DNA of 64,000 nt from Leptolyngbya ohadii IS1 (GCF_002215035.1 NZ_NKFP01000006.1:2261080-2325079), one strand, 5' to 3'. Counted from the stretch's first letter, positions 1 through 8,733 are shown. Notes: generated by a model from the sequence alone, not told the origin. Numbers and translations are program-made.

Positions 1-281
1 GGACTCAGAGACGTTGCCAGCCGTACCCACGTTGAAGGGGCAAAATCCGTAGGTAGATCGGTCTGGTGGTAAAGGGTAAGGGGAACTGCGTCGATTGCGC
101 CTTCCAGATTGGGATTCATAGAATCGCCCTGAAAATAAAAACTTCTGTATTCTATGATACAGAAATAAAGGGTTGTATTTTGGAATGTCTTATATCTTTA
201 CTGAGTTTGATTTATCGTTTTGTTGTTCGCCTGGAAATTCTGGAGTGGGAACCGAATTGAGAAAGACTGGTAGGATGCAGA
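1..281. other. Window start, upstream region of gpsA
   Basis: No gene can be assigned here. Two frames stay open from base 1 to stops near 50 and 72, so the tail of an upstream gene may lie here, but the remainder is too short to identify. A perfect 8-bp stem (TTCTGTAT / ATACAGAA, 143-150 and 157-164, 6-nt loop) sits in AT-rich sequence without a T-run, so it could be an operator or weak terminator. The only longer reading frame (66-260) has no family resemblance and I do not accept it as a gene. Confidence 0.3.
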
Positions 282-1346
282 ATGCGATCGTCCTCTACTC
301 TGCCTTTCCTCCGGTGTTGTCCTATGGAGCGTCAAACAAATTCCCTCTCTGACCCGATTGCTGTTGCTGACTCAGGCAATCCCGCTGCGTCCCAAATTTC
401 CGAGGGGGCGATCGCCCAGGTCGCGATTCTGGGGGCAGGAGTTTGGGGTAATGCGCTGGCAACCCTGGCGACTCAAAAAGGTCATGGGGTGCGGGTCTGG
501 TCGCGGGGGGGAACGCTGAGCCTTCTGGATGCTGTCGCCGATGCCGATGTGATCGTGTCCGCCGTTTCAATGAAGGGGGTTCCAGAAACGATCGCCCGGT
601 TACAGTCCCTCACGATTCCGCCGGATGCCATTCTGGTGAGCGCAACTAAGGGTTTAGACTCCGCCACACGACAAACCGCTTCCCGACTGTGGCAGACCGC
701 TTTCCCCAACAATCCGATCGTCGTGCTGTCCGGTCCCAATCTATCGGAGGAAATTCAGCAGGGCTTACCCGCCGCCACGGTCGTTTCCAGCGAGAACAGC
801 GAAGCCGCCCATCAAGTCCAGAGAATCTTTTCATCCGATCGCTTCCGGGTGTACACCAATTCAGATCCGATCGGGACGGAGCTGGGCGGCACGTTAAAAA
901 ACGTGATTGCGATCGCTGCGGGAGTCTGCGACGGGCTGAATTTGGGCACGAATGCGCGATCGGCGCTGATTACAAGGGCACTGGCGGAACTGATTCGAGT
1001 GGGGGTTCACCTGGGGGCGAAACCGGAAACTTTCTTTGGCTTGGCAGGACTGGGCGATCTGCTGGCAACCTGTACGAGTCCGCTGAGCCGAAACTATCGC
1101 GTCGGTTATGGGCTGGCACAGGGGAAATCCCTGCCGCAGATTCTAGAAGAACTGCACAGCACCGCTGAAGGGGTGAATACGGCAAATGTGCTGATCGACC
1201 TAGCCGATCGCGAACAGATTGCCGTCCCGGTGTCCTATCAAGTTTATCTACTGCTAAACGGCAAAATCACGCCACAGCAGGCAGTCGTAGCACTCATGGA
1301 ACGGGATTTGAAGTCGGAAACGGTAATCCGGTTTGGCAACGAATGA
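282..1346 (+). CDS. gpsA: NAD(P)H-dependent glycerol-3-phosphate dehydrogenase
   Basis: Reduces dihydroxyacetone phosphate to sn-glycerol 3-phosphate for phospholipid synthesis in the cytoplasm. The dinucleotide-binding fold starts with ILGAGVWGNALA (about residues 48-59). The family signatures SATKGL, GPNLSEEI, GGTLKNVIAIAAG and LAGLGDLLATCTSPLSRNY are all present and in order; the short segment between the first Rossmann strand and SAVSMKG matches the cyanobacterial form. The ATG at 282 has AGGA six bases upstream, supporting it, although it adds about 40 poorly conserved residues; ATG 324 is the alternative. It converges with the next gene with no intergenic base. glpK, 1.6 kb downstream, makes the same product from glycerol. 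Confidence 0.93.
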   Translation: MRSSSTLPFLRCCPMERQTNSLSDPIAVADSGNPAASQISEGAIAQVAILGAGVWGNALATLATQKGHGVRVWSRGGTLSLLDAVADADVIVSAVSMKGVPETIARLQSLTIPPDAILVSATKGLDSATRQTASRLWQTAFPNNPIVVLSGPNLSEEIQQGLPAATVVSSENSEAAHQVQRIFSSDRFRVYTNSDPIGTELGGTLKNVIAIAAGVCDGLNLGTNARSALITRALAELIRVGVHLGAKPETFFGLAGLGDLLATCTSPLSRNYRVGYGLAQGKSLPQILEELHSTAEGVNTANVLIDLADREQIAVPVSYQVYLLLNGKITPQQAVVALMERDLKSETVIRFGNE

Positions 1347-2096
1347 TTACTCGATCGGAATTGGGGAAAGCTTTCCAACCACTTCGATCGCCCCTAACCT
1401 CCCGTTCTGCTGACCATTCTTGTAGCTATTCCCTGCTGCATGAAGGACGATGAATTCTCCGGAGGCAGGGACAATGTTGCTGATCGCCGTAATGTTGACC
1501 TGATGCGTCACCAGGATTGTCACCCCCGGCTGATCTTTTTGTTCACGAATAAATTGTCCTACCTGTTCCGTTTGCTGTGCCGCAGTGGATCGATCGCTAA
1601 AGAAAGAATTGAGTGCCGGGAAGGGCTGAACGTCTCCTAAATCAAGCAGTCTTGCCGTTTCCAGACAGCGACACCACTGACTCGAAAGCACCTGCCGTAC
1701 GGGAATATTCCGCTGCCGAAACGCTGCCCCGATCGCCTTTGCCTGCTGTCTGCCTGCGGGAGAAAGGTTGCGCTGGGTCGTGCAGTCGTCTATCTGAAAT
1801 TCCGGTGGATCACCCGTTCCAGGGGCGAGAGCGTGACGCATCATTACCACGTAGCCCTCACCCTGTTGCAGTGCTGCCCAGATTGCCGCCTCTGCCTCTG
1901 ATTCGATCGGTTCACTGTCCTCTGCAAAATTTTCCTGGGGGGAGGGCATGATCGATGCGCTAGGAATGGGACTGGTCGGGGTAGATCCGGCGGTTGCGGG
2001 AGATGACTCAGAATTAAAGGGAAATCCGGCACATCCGACCGTCACACAGCTTAACCCGCTAATCAGACCGGACTTCATAGAAGGCGATAGGCGCAT
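1347..2096 (-). CDS. Histidine phosphatase family lipoprotein
   Basis: Phosphoglycerate-mutase-like histidine phosphatase, 249 residues. The catalytic RHG-type motif appears as MMRHALAPG (about residue 86), followed by NLSPAGRQQA, LSSQWCRCLETA and a late VTHQVN, which supplies the second catalytic histidine. The N-terminus carries a signal peptide ending in a lipobox-like VTVGC (about residue 22), so export and lipid anchoring are inferred. The substrate cannot be told from sequence. Between the signal and the catalytic domain lies a Ser/Pro-rich linker of about 50 residues. It converges with gpsA. Confidence 0.82.
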   Translation of the reverse strand: MRLSPSMKSGLISGLSCVTVGCAGFPFNSESSPATAGSTPTSPIPSASIMPSPQENFAEDSEPIESEAEAAIWAALQQGEGYVVMMRHALAPGTGDPPEFQIDDCTTQRNLSPAGRQQAKAIGAAFRQRNIPVRQVLSSQWCRCLETARLLDLGDVQPFPALNSFFSDRSTAAQQTEQVGQFIREQKDQPGVTILVTHQVNITAISNIVPASGEFIVLHAAGNSYKNGQQNGRLGAIEVVGKLSPIPIE

Positions 2097-2178
2097 TGTC
2101 GATTCACGATCGCGTAAACGGCTGAATGAATGCTAAAACTGCCTACATTGTAACGAAAGTTGTAACGAAATTTTAAGA

Positions 2179-2724
2179 TCATGGAATTTGGCGGAACATC
2201 CACACCGCACGCGGACTGCCATCGGCAAACCAGCGGCTCACTTCCCCGGTCTGATAGCCCAGACGATCGTAAAACTGCTGATTTTCCGACTGTGCCACCC
2301 GATATTCCAGCCGTACCCACCCCACCCCCTGATCCTGCGCGAAGGCTTCAACCGCCTGCATGAGTCGCCGCCCTATTCCCCGTCGCTGAAACCCTGGCAG
2401 CACCGCGAGCCGATGCACATAGACAAACGGATCTTCTGCGGAGAGGCTTGCCCCTTCCACCTCGTGCCGCACCTGGCACCGCACACTGCCCACCAGCTTT
2501 CCTTCCATCTCACACAAAATAATGATTCCTGCCGCCAGTTCCTGCGCCACGTCCGCTTCCGTTTCCCGCCACAGACTGCTGTAGGGAATGCGATCGCGGT
2601 ATCCTGCATAGGCGATCTGGGTCATAGCGTGGATGGCGGTCACATCGGCTAGAGTCGCGTTGCGTAGGGTTCCGATCGCCGGACAATCTGGGGTCATTTC
2701 TGCATCACCGGACGAATCCTTCAC
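2179..2724 (-). CDS. GNAT family N-acetyltransferase
   Basis: Acetyl-CoA-dependent N-acetyltransferase fold of about 180 residues. Motif A is clear in LAVLPGFQRRGIGRRLMQAVE, whose QRRGIG loop binds the acetyl-CoA pyrophosphate; the later FYDRLGYQ is the usual C-terminal motif B region. The substrate is unknown. The GTG start at 2724 overlaps the stop of the PCP_red gene by four bases (GTGA), which suggests translational coupling; an internal ATG at 2697 would leave the fold intact and is the alternative start. Confidence 0.85.
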   Translation of the reverse strand: MKDSSGDAEMTPDCPAIGTLRNATLADVTAIHAMTQIAYAGYRDRIPYSSLWRETEADVAQELAAGIIILCEMEGKLVGSVRCQVRHEVEGASLSAEDPFVYVHRLAVLPGFQRRGIGRRLMQAVEAFAQDQGVGWVRLEYRVAQSENQQFYDRLGYQTGEVSRWFADGSPRAVWMFRQIP

Positions 2725-2894
2725 GATGAACCAAACTTTTTCTTTGCCTGCTCGTAGATTTCAGCCGTAATTTGGGTCACGCCCGACTCCTGAGCAAACT
2801 TTTCAATCTTTTTCCGGGCAGCCGGACGCACAAAAAACGGAATTTCCTTCAGGCGGGCTTCAGCCTCAGCCGTCCATTCGATTGCATTACTCAT
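2721..2894 (-). CDS. PCP_red domain mini-protein
   Basis: A 57-residue protein beginning MSNAIEWTAEAEARLKEIPF and continuing FVRPAARKKIEKFAQE. The pattern W-[ST]-x-EAExRL-x-xIPFFVR...A-R-x-x-xE-x-A-x-E-x-G-x-x-x-IT is that of the PCP_red family (the C-terminal domain of light-independent protochlorophyllide reductase subunit B), here as a free-standing small protein, as is seen in cyanobacteria. It lacks any Fe-S or catalytic part. Function is not established; a role near chlorophyll synthesis is only suggested by the family. Its stop overlaps the GNAT start by four bases. Confidence 0.82.
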   Translation of the reverse strand: MSNAIEWTAEAEARLKEIPFFVRPAARKKIEKFAQESGVTQITAEIYEQAKKKFGSS

Positions 2895-2970
2895 AAAATT
2901 CTCTGGGATTCGCTGTCTAGATTGCTTCGCAACTCAATATACAGTGAGGATAGACGTTTGAGCATCGCCT

Positions 2971-4467
2971 ATGACTGCATCGCGCTACATCCTGGCACTG
3001 GATTTGGGAACGACGGGCAATCGTGCCTTTGTGTTTGATGCGGCAGGGCAAATCGTCGGGCAGGCATACCGGGAACTGACACAGCACTATCCGCAGCCGG
3101 GATGGTTGGAGCATGATCCGATCGAAATCTGGCAAGCGACCTGTGCGGTGATGCGATCGGCGATCGAACAGGCAAAAATTCAGGCAAGTCAAATTCAGGC
3201 GATCGGCTTAACGGTACAGCGGGAAACCTGCCTGGTGTGGGACAAAACGACGGGAGAACCATTGCATCGGGCGATCGTCTGGCAGGATCGCCGGACTGCT
3301 TCCCAGTGCGAGGAATTGAAGCAGCAGGGCTATAGTCAGGAGATTTTTGAGCGAACGGGACTGGTAATTGATGCCTACTTTTCCGCCACAAAGCTAAGCT
3401 GGATACATCAGCACGTTGTTAAGCCATGCGGCATTGATTCGGGGAATATTTTGGCAGGGACGATCGACACCTGGATTCTCTGGAAGCTCACCAACGGCAG
3501 AGTTCACGCAACGGACGACAGCAATGCCAGCCGCACGATGCTGTATAACCTGACAGCGCAACAGTGGGACGCAAAACTGCTCGATCTGTTTGAAATTCCT
3601 GCCCATTGGCTGCCGCAAATTCAGCCCAGCCTGAGCAACTTTGGCACGATCGCCCCTGAAATCCTGGGCGCAGAAATTCCGGTGACGGCAATCCTCGGAG
3701 ACCAGCAGGCTTCCCTCTACGGACACGGCTGCGATTGTCCAGGACTGGTGAAATGCACCTACGGCACAGGCTGCTTTCTGGTGGCACATACGGGTCAGGA
3801 GATTATCAAATCGCCCCACCAGATGATTGCCACGATCGCCTGGACGGAGGCTAATTCGCCCAATGCAGGCTACGCCCTGGAAGGCAGTCTATTTACAACG
3901 GGAGCCTGCATTCAGTGGTTGCGGGACGGAATTGAGTTGATTCAATCGGCAGCGGAGACGGAAACATTGGCGCGTCAGGTGGCGGATAACGGCGGCGTGT
4001 ATTTTGTGCCTGCCCTCAGCGGATTGGGCGCGCCCCATTGGGATATGTCGGCTCGCGGCGCTTTTTTTGGAATTACGGGCGGGGCAAAGCGTCCCCATCT
4101 GGTTCGATCGGTGCTGGAATCGATCGCCTTTCAGGTGAAGGAAGTCGTGCAGGCAATCCAGGATTCGGGGATTGGAATTAATCGCTTAAAAGTCGATGGC
4201 GGCGCGTGTAACAACGATTTTCTAATGCAGTTCCAGGCGGATGTGCTGGGCATTCCCGTCGAGCGTCCTCTAGTCCAGGAAACCACCGTGCAGGGCATTG
4301 CCTTCGCTGCCGGACAAACGATCGGCTTCTGGGATAATTCGCAGACCCTCAACCAACAGCGGCAGATCGATCGCATCTTTCAACCGGGGGACGGCAGGAA
4401 TCAGGCGATCCAGAATTTTGCGGTGTGGCAGAAAGCCGTGGAGCGATCGAAGCACTGGGAAGGCTAA
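2971..4467 (+). CDS. glpK: Glycerol kinase
   Basis: Phosphorylates glycerol with ATP to sn-glycerol 3-phosphate. The 498-residue length is normal for the FGGY kinase family. The N-terminal phosphate loop reads LALDLGTTGNRAFVFD; the glycerol-binding stretch TVQRETCLVWDKTTG, GDQQASLYGHGC, the glycine-rich YGTGCFL and the C-terminal signature VDGGACNNDFLMQFQADVLG are present. Many glycerol kinases have NQRET where this has VQRET, so the substrate assignment to glycerol rather than another polyol rests on overall similarity. It lies on the opposite strand from the PCP_red pair, with a short divergent promoter space (2895-2970). Confidence 0.92.
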   Translation: MTASRYILALDLGTTGNRAFVFDAAGQIVGQAYRELTQHYPQPGWLEHDPIEIWQATCAVMRSAIEQAKIQASQIQAIGLTVQRETCLVWDKTTGEPLHRAIVWQDRRTASQCEELKQQGYSQEIFERTGLVIDAYFSATKLSWIHQHVVKPCGIDSGNILAGTIDTWILWKLTNGRVHATDDSNASRTMLYNLTAQQWDAKLLDLFEIPAHWLPQIQPSLSNFGTIAPEILGAEIPVTAILGDQQASLYGHGCDCPGLVKCTYGTGCFLVAHTGQEIIKSPHQMIATIAWTEANSPNAGYALEGSLFTTGACIQWLRDGIELIQSAAETETLARQVADNGGVYFVPALSGLGAPHWDMSARGAFFGITGGAKRPHLVRSVLESIAFQVKEVVQAIQDSGIGINRLKVDGGACNNDFLMQFQADVLGIPVERPLVQETTVQGIAFAAGQTIGFWDNSQTLNQQRQIDRIFQPGDGRNQAIQNFAVWQKAVERSKHWEG

Positions 4468-4498
4468 GGATAGCGGCATAATATAAAGCAACCTATCC

Positions 4499-4588
4499 CT
4501 AAAAGCTGACCGCTTCGCACAGCCACAGCAGGTGAATCGCCTAGCCGAACTCCTCCGCGCCCAAGGCATCGACCCCAACGCCATCTAA
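4499..4588 (+). pseudogene. Relic of a Uma2 (DUF820) family C-terminus
   Basis: An open stretch ending in TAA at 4586-4588 translates as ...NRLAELLRAQGIDPNAI. Uma2/DUF820 putative endonucleases of cyanobacteria commonly end with a helical tail of the type LAxxLRxxGIDPxxL, so I read this as the last about 29 codons of such a gene whose body is gone. No start codon or catalytic part is present nearby. The match is short, so this remains tentative. Confidence 0.4.
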
Positions 4589-4614
4589 CCCAACCAATCC
4601 CACATCTAACCTTC

Positions 4615-4664
4615 TCTCCCCCGCTCCCTGCTCCCCTGCTCCCCCACTCATCCACTCACCCACC
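4615..4664. repeat. C-rich low-complexity intergenic repeat
   Basis: Pyrimidine-rich tract built from CTCCC, GCTCCC and CATCCACTC-like words directly before the aldolase start. Similar tracts recur at 12552-12770, 26364-26424, 35337-35397 and 56943-56970, so it belongs to a dispersed low-complexity class in this genome. Confidence 0.6.
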
Positions 4665-4667
4665 CCT

Positions 4668-5429
4668 ATGCCCCACTTCGACCTCCCCCAACCTCCCGTA
4701 TTCGATCGCATTGAAGACGAACGACTACACCGTAAACAAAGACTGGCAGCGGCACTCCGCCTATTTGCCCTCTACGGATTTGATGAAGGGATTGCGGGTC
4801 ACATCACGGTGCGCGATCCAGAATTTACCGATCACTTCTGGGTGAATCCGTTTGGAATGTACTTTGGGCAGATTCGTGTTTCCGACTTGATTCTGGTGAA
4901 CCACGATGGTGAGGTCGTCAAGGGCGATCGTCCTGTGAATCAAGCCGCCTTTGCGATCCATGCCCCCATCCATGCCCGCCGACCAGATATCATTGCCGCT
5001 GCCCATTCCCACTCCACCTACGGCAAACTGTGGTCGAGCCTCGATCGCCTCCTCGATCCTCTGACCCAGGATGCCTGTGCGTTTTACAACGATCACGCGA
5101 TTCATGAGAACTACCGGGGCGTGGTGCTGGAAAAATCAGAAGGCGATCGGATTGCGGATACCCTGGGCGATCGCAAAGCACTCATTCTGCGAAATCACGG
5201 ACTCCTCACCGTCGGGCAATCGGTAGACGAGGCGGCTTGGTGGTTTATCACGATGGAGCGATCGGCGCAGGTGCAGGTCATGGCAGAAGCAGTCGGGAAG
5301 CCGCGATCGATCGATCCGGAAACGGCAGAACTGACATCCACTCAGGTTGGTTCGCCTTACATGGGCTGGTTTTCTTTTCAGCCGCTCTACGATCGAATTG
5401 TGCGCGAACAGCCGGATTTGCTGGAGTAG
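4668..5429 (+). CDS. Class II aldolase/adducin family protein
   Basis: Zinc-dependent class II aldolase fold, 253 residues. Metal-binding histidines appear in AAAHSHSTYGKLWSSL (about residue 106) and in LRNHGLLTVG (about residue 174); GHITVRDP near residue 44 is the usual substrate-phosphate region. Family members include fuculose- and ribulose-phosphate aldolases/epimerases and many uncharacterised proteins; the sequence does not single out a sugar substrate. It stands alone on the + strand and converges with recQ. Confidence 0.85.
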   Translation: MPHFDLPQPPVFDRIEDERLHRKQRLAAALRLFALYGFDEGIAGHITVRDPEFTDHFWVNPFGMYFGQIRVSDLILVNHDGEVVKGDRPVNQAAFAIHAPIHARRPDIIAAAHSHSTYGKLWSSLDRLLDPLTQDACAFYNDHAIHENYRGVVLEKSEGDRIADTLGDRKALILRNHGLLTVGQSVDEAAWWFITMERSAQVQVMAEAVGKPRSIDPETAELTSTQVGSPYMGWFSFQPLYDRIVREQPDLLE

Positions 5430-5435
5430 AGACGT

Positions 5436-7220
5436 TTATTGTTCTTCCTGCTGAGCATTAAACTGCTGACAAAACTCCTCGATCGCCTTCACAAAGCGAG
5501 GACCATACTTATCAAGCTTGCGACTCCCCACGCCGGAAATTTGAGCAAAGTCGGTGAGGGATTGGGGCTGGGACTGTGCCATTAACCGCAAACTGGAATC
5601 GGGAAACACCACGTAGGGCGGGACGGACTGCTCATCGGCAAGCTGTTTGCGAAGGGCACGCAGATGCTCAAAGAGTTGCTCTGCCATCTGGCGTTTCGGC
5701 GAGTTAGGGCGATCGTCCGTGTCCTTGGCTTTCGGTACAGCCACAAAGACCGATCGCTGTTTCCGCAGAATTTCCCAGCTATGGGCGTTGAGCTTTAAGA
5801 CGGCATAGCCATCGCTGGTTTCGCTGACGAGTCCCTGGTGCAGGAGCGATCGTCCCAGGATTCTCCAGGCATCTGCGCTGCGGTCTTTGCCGATGCCGTA
5901 GGTAGAAAGCTGATCGTGCTTGTTCTGCAAAATCCGCTTGTCCTTAGAGCCGCGCAGCACGTCGATAATGTAGGTCATGCCAAATCGCTCCTGGCAGCGA
6001 GCCACGCAGGAGAGAAACTTTTGCGCTTCGATCGTCCAGTCTTCTAGGGGTTTGGGCTGGAGGCAGTTGTCGCAGTTGCGGCAGTTTCCCTCAAAGCGTT
6101 CGCCAAAGTAGCTGAGCTGAATCCGGCGGCGGCAGTCCGTTCCTTCGGCGTAGTCTACGACCTGACGGAGCTGTTGACGGGCGATCTGCTGCTCGTTGGG
6201 GTCGGGCTTCTGGTCGATCAAGTAATCGATCGTCTTCAAATCGCCATAGCTGAACAGCAAAAGACACCTTGCAGGCTCTCCGTCCCGTCCGGCGCGTCCC
6301 GACTCCTGGTAATAGCCCTCCAGATTGCGCGGCAGATCGTAGTGAATCACAAACCGCACGTCCGGCTTATTGATGCCCATGCCAAAAGCGATCGTCGCTA
6401 CCATAATCCGCACATCGTCTCGGATAAAGCGGGTCTGATTCGTAGAGCGATCGATATCCGACATTCCCGCGTGATAAGCCAGAGCTGAGATGCCGTCCTG
6501 CTGAAGGCGATAGGTAATTTCATCGACCTTTTTGCGGCTGAGGCAGTAGATGATCCCCGATCCGGGATTCTGGTGAACGAGCTGCAATAGCTCTGTGTAT
6601 GCCTTTTTTTGCTTCGGGCGAACCTCGTAGCTCAAATTCTGCCGATTGAAGCTGGCGATATGGACGATCGGCTGGCGCAAATCTAGCTGCTCGATAATAT
6701 CCTGCCGCACCCGCTCTGTGGCTGTCGCAGTCAGTGCCACCATTGGCACATCGGGAAACTGCGATCGCACCGAAACAATCTGCCGATACTCCGGGCGAAA
6801 GTCGTGCCCCCACTCAGACACACAGTGCGCCTCATCGATCGCGAATCCTGCAATCCCGATCGTGCTGTGGATCTGCTCCAAAAACAGCAAAAACTGCTCG
6901 CTCAGCAGCCGTTCGGGAGCCACATAGAGCAGCTTGATTTCCCCTCGAAGAATCTGGTTTGCCCGCGATCGGACTTCCAGCGGACTCACGGTGCTATTAA
7001 GAAAGGTCGCCCCAATTCCGTTATCGCAAAGGGACTGCACCTGATCCTGCATCAGCGCAATCAGCGGCGAAACCACGATCGTCACCCCCGGAGTTAGCAG
7101 CGCCGGAAGCTGAAAACACATTGATTTGCCGCCGCCCGTCGGCATGACGACCAGCAGATCCCGCTTTTCTAATACGCCTGCAACCTCGACCACATCAAAC
7201 AGCACTACTACCGCAGCCAC
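5436..7220 (-). CDS. recQ: RecQ-type ATP-dependent DNA helicase, N-terminus replaced
   Basis: Superfamily 2 3'-5' helicase for recombination and repair. Visible are motif I (MPTGGGKSMCFQLP), the DEAH box (AIDEAHCVSEWGHDFRPEY), TATATERV, motif VI (YYQESGRAGRDG), the RQC zinc site (NCRNCDNCL) and a C-terminal HRDC domain (about residues 510-590). Authentic RecQ sequence begins only at VLEKRDLLVV (about base 7176). The preceding 15 or so residues come from the antisense of a duplicated GST fragment, read from a GTG at 7220. The normal first about 35 residues, including the F-R-x-G-Q adenine-recognition Q-motif, are missing. The protein may be inactive or the gene broken by misassembly. Confidence 0.85.
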   Translation of the reverse strand: MAAVVVLFDVVEVAGVLEKRDLLVVMPTGGGKSMCFQLPALLTPGVTIVVSPLIALMQDQVQSLCDNGIGATFLNSTVSPLEVRSRANQILRGEIKLLYVAPERLLSEQFLLFLEQIHSTIGIAGFAIDEAHCVSEWGHDFRPEYRQIVSVRSQFPDVPMVALTATATERVRQDIIEQLDLRQPIVHIASFNRQNLSYEVRPKQKKAYTELLQLVHQNPGSGIIYCLSRKKVDEITYRLQQDGISALAYHAGMSDIDRSTNQTRFIRDDVRIMVATIAFGMGINKPDVRFVIHYDLPRNLEGYYQESGRAGRDGEPARCLLLFSYGDLKTIDYLIDQKPDPNEQQIARQQLRQVVDYAEGTDCRRRIQLSYFGERFEGNCRNCDNCLQPKPLEDWTIEAQKFLSCVARCQERFGMTYIIDVLRGSKDKRILQNKHDQLSTYGIGKDRSADAWRILGRSLLHQGLVSETSDGYAVLKLNAHSWEILRKQRSVFVAVPKAKDTDDRPNSPKRQMAEQLFEHLRALRKQLADEQSVPPYVVFPDSSLRLMAQSQPQSLTDFAQISGVGSRKLDKYGPRFVKAIEEFCQQFNAQQEEQ

Positions 7221-7418
7221 CCGAAGGTGAACCCCAGCGGCATCGTGCCCTCAGGACCGATTATTGACTTTGAAACACACCCGCTAGCGCATCAAACTTT
7301 CGATCGCGATCATGGTGTGTTTCAAAGTCAATAATCGGTCCTGAGGGCACGATGCCGCTGGGGTTCACCTTCGGGTGGCTGCGGTAGTAGTGCTGTTTGA
7401 TGTGGTCGAGGTTGCAGG
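7177..7418. repeat. Perfect 105-bp inverted duplication
   Basis: Bases 7177-7281 are the exact reverse complement of 7314-7418 (105 of 105), separated by 32 bp. The right arm is the authentic 3' coding part of the GST gene; the left arm is an inverted copy that abuts recQ at 7176. It supplies the GST stop codon (last codons VFQSQ) and the artificial start of recQ. A cruciform-forming, replication-blocking structure would be expected in vivo. Confidence 0.97.
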
Positions 7419-8256
7419 TGTCTTTGACGCCGGGATGCTGGTAAATGTCGCGCAGGTAGCCCCAGAGGTTCGGGTAGTCTACGATGCGGCGCAGGTTGCA
7501 TTTGAAGTGGACGTAGTAGACGGCATCGAAGCGTAAGAGAGTGGTGAACAGACAAACATCTGCTTCGGTCATGCGATTGCCGCAGAGACACCGCTGCCGA
7601 TCGAGCAAATCTTCGTAGTAGTTAAGCGCGTCAAACAGGTCAGTGACGGCTTCCTCGTAAGCTTCCTGGGTAGTGGCAAAGCCTGCCCGATAGACTCCGT
7701 TGTTAATCGGCTGGTAGATTGCGTCGATCGTCTCATCGATCTCGGACTGAAGATCCGCCGGATACAGGTCGATCGGGCTATTGGCGACTTCGTGGAACTG
7801 GGTGTCTAGCATTCGGATAATGTCGCGGGATTCGTTGTTGACGATTTTGCCCGTCTGTTTGTCCCATAGCACCGGAACCGTGACCCGTCCCGTGTATTGG
7901 GGATCAACCTTCGTGTAAACCTCCCAGAGGTAACGCGCATGGTTAATTGAGTCGGGAATGACGCCCGGAGCTTCGGTAAATTCCCAGCTATTCTCGCCCA
8001 TGACAGGATTGACGACTGACACGGAGATCGCATTGGTTAAACCCTTCAATTCCCGCACAATCAGGGTTCGGTGTGCCCAGGGGCAAGCCAGAGAAACGTA
8101 GAGGTGGTAGCGTCCAGACTCGGCTTTGAAGCCGCTGGAACCGTCTGCGGTGATGCGATCGCGGAAGGTCGTATCCGGTCGGACAAACCGCCCTTTTTGG
8201 TCTTCCTGTTCTCGCTCGGAAACCCATTTTCCGTCTACCAGCATTCCCAGTCCCAT
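7261..8256 (-). CDS. Glutathione S-transferase family protein (glutathionyl-hydroquinone reductase type)
   Basis: Xi-class GST (YqjG/ECM4/PcpF group), which reduces glutathionyl-hydroquinones with glutathione through an active-site cysteine. The catalytic motif is SLACPWAHRTLIVRELKGL; the C-terminal helical domain with LLRFDAVYYVHFKCNLRRI and PNLWGYLRDIYQHPGV is typical. Start chosen at ATG 8256 because AGGAG lies about ten bases upstream; an upstream in-frame GTG (8289) lacks such a site. The last residues after HHDRDRKF come from the inverted duplication, so the true C-terminus may be altered by a few residues. Confidence 0.88.
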   Translation of the reverse strand: MGLGMLVDGKWVSEREQEDQKGRFVRPDTTFRDRITADGSSGFKAESGRYHLYVSLACPWAHRTLIVRELKGLTNAISVSVVNPVMGENSWEFTEAPGVIPDSINHARYLWEVYTKVDPQYTGRVTVPVLWDKQTGKIVNNESRDIIRMLDTQFHEVANSPIDLYPADLQSEIDETIDAIYQPINNGVYRAGFATTQEAYEEAVTDLFDALNYYEDLLDRQRCLCGNRMTEADVCLFTTLLRFDAVYYVHFKCNLRRIVDYPNLWGYLRDIYQHPGVKDTCNLDHIKQHYYRSHPKVNPSGIVPSGPIIDFETHHDRDRKFDALAGVFQSQ

Positions 8257-8435
8257 GTGCGTTTTCTCCTGATCGCTCGCTTCTTTCACCTTAAACCCTT
8301 CAGCCGTGGGCGATCTCGCCTTCCTAAATAAATCTGCTGATTGGAAGATTTTTTGGCATAAAACCGCGCAAACCCGCTACCGCTTTGAAATGCCTGTGAT
8401 AGAATTCCGGCAAAGTGTTTGGGCTTTGGAGAATC

Positions 8436-8714
8436 ATGAATAAAGGCGAATTAGTGGATAAAGTTGCGGAAAAAGCCGATGTCACCAAAAAGCAAGCAGA
8501 TGCAATTCTGTCTGCGCTCCTGGAGGTGATTATGGAAACTGTTTCCGCAGATGAGAAAGTGACGCTCGTGGGATTCGGCTCCTTTGAGGCACGCAAGCGT
8601 CAGGCGCGGGAAGGACGAAACCCCAAAACGGGTGAAGCGATGACTATCCCCGAAACAACGGTGCCCGTCTTCTCTGCTGGAAAGCTGTTTCGCGATAAGC
8701 TGGGCGGCGAATAA
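8436..8714 (+). CDS. hup: HU family DNA-binding protein
   Basis: Histone-like dimeric DNA-bending protein of 92 residues. It starts MNKGELVDKVAEKADVTKKQ, has the beta-arm sequence VTLVGFGSFEARKRQAREGR and the conserved RNPKTGE tip, followed by the C-terminal helix FSAGKLFRDKLGG. The ATG at 8436 has GGAG five bases upstream and matches the family start; an upstream in-frame codon at 8415 would add seven unlikely residues. Single gene followed by its own terminator. Confidence 0.95.
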   Translation: MNKGELVDKVAEKADVTKKQADAILSALLEVIMETVSADEKVTLVGFGSFEARKRQAREGRNPKTGEAMTIPETTVPVFSAGKLFRDKLGGE

Positions 8715-8733
8715 ACCGATCCGGAATTACGTT

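Noticed and set aside
66-260. 64-codon frame at the window start
   Set aside because: AT-rich with no ribosome site or recognisable domain; probably intergenic.
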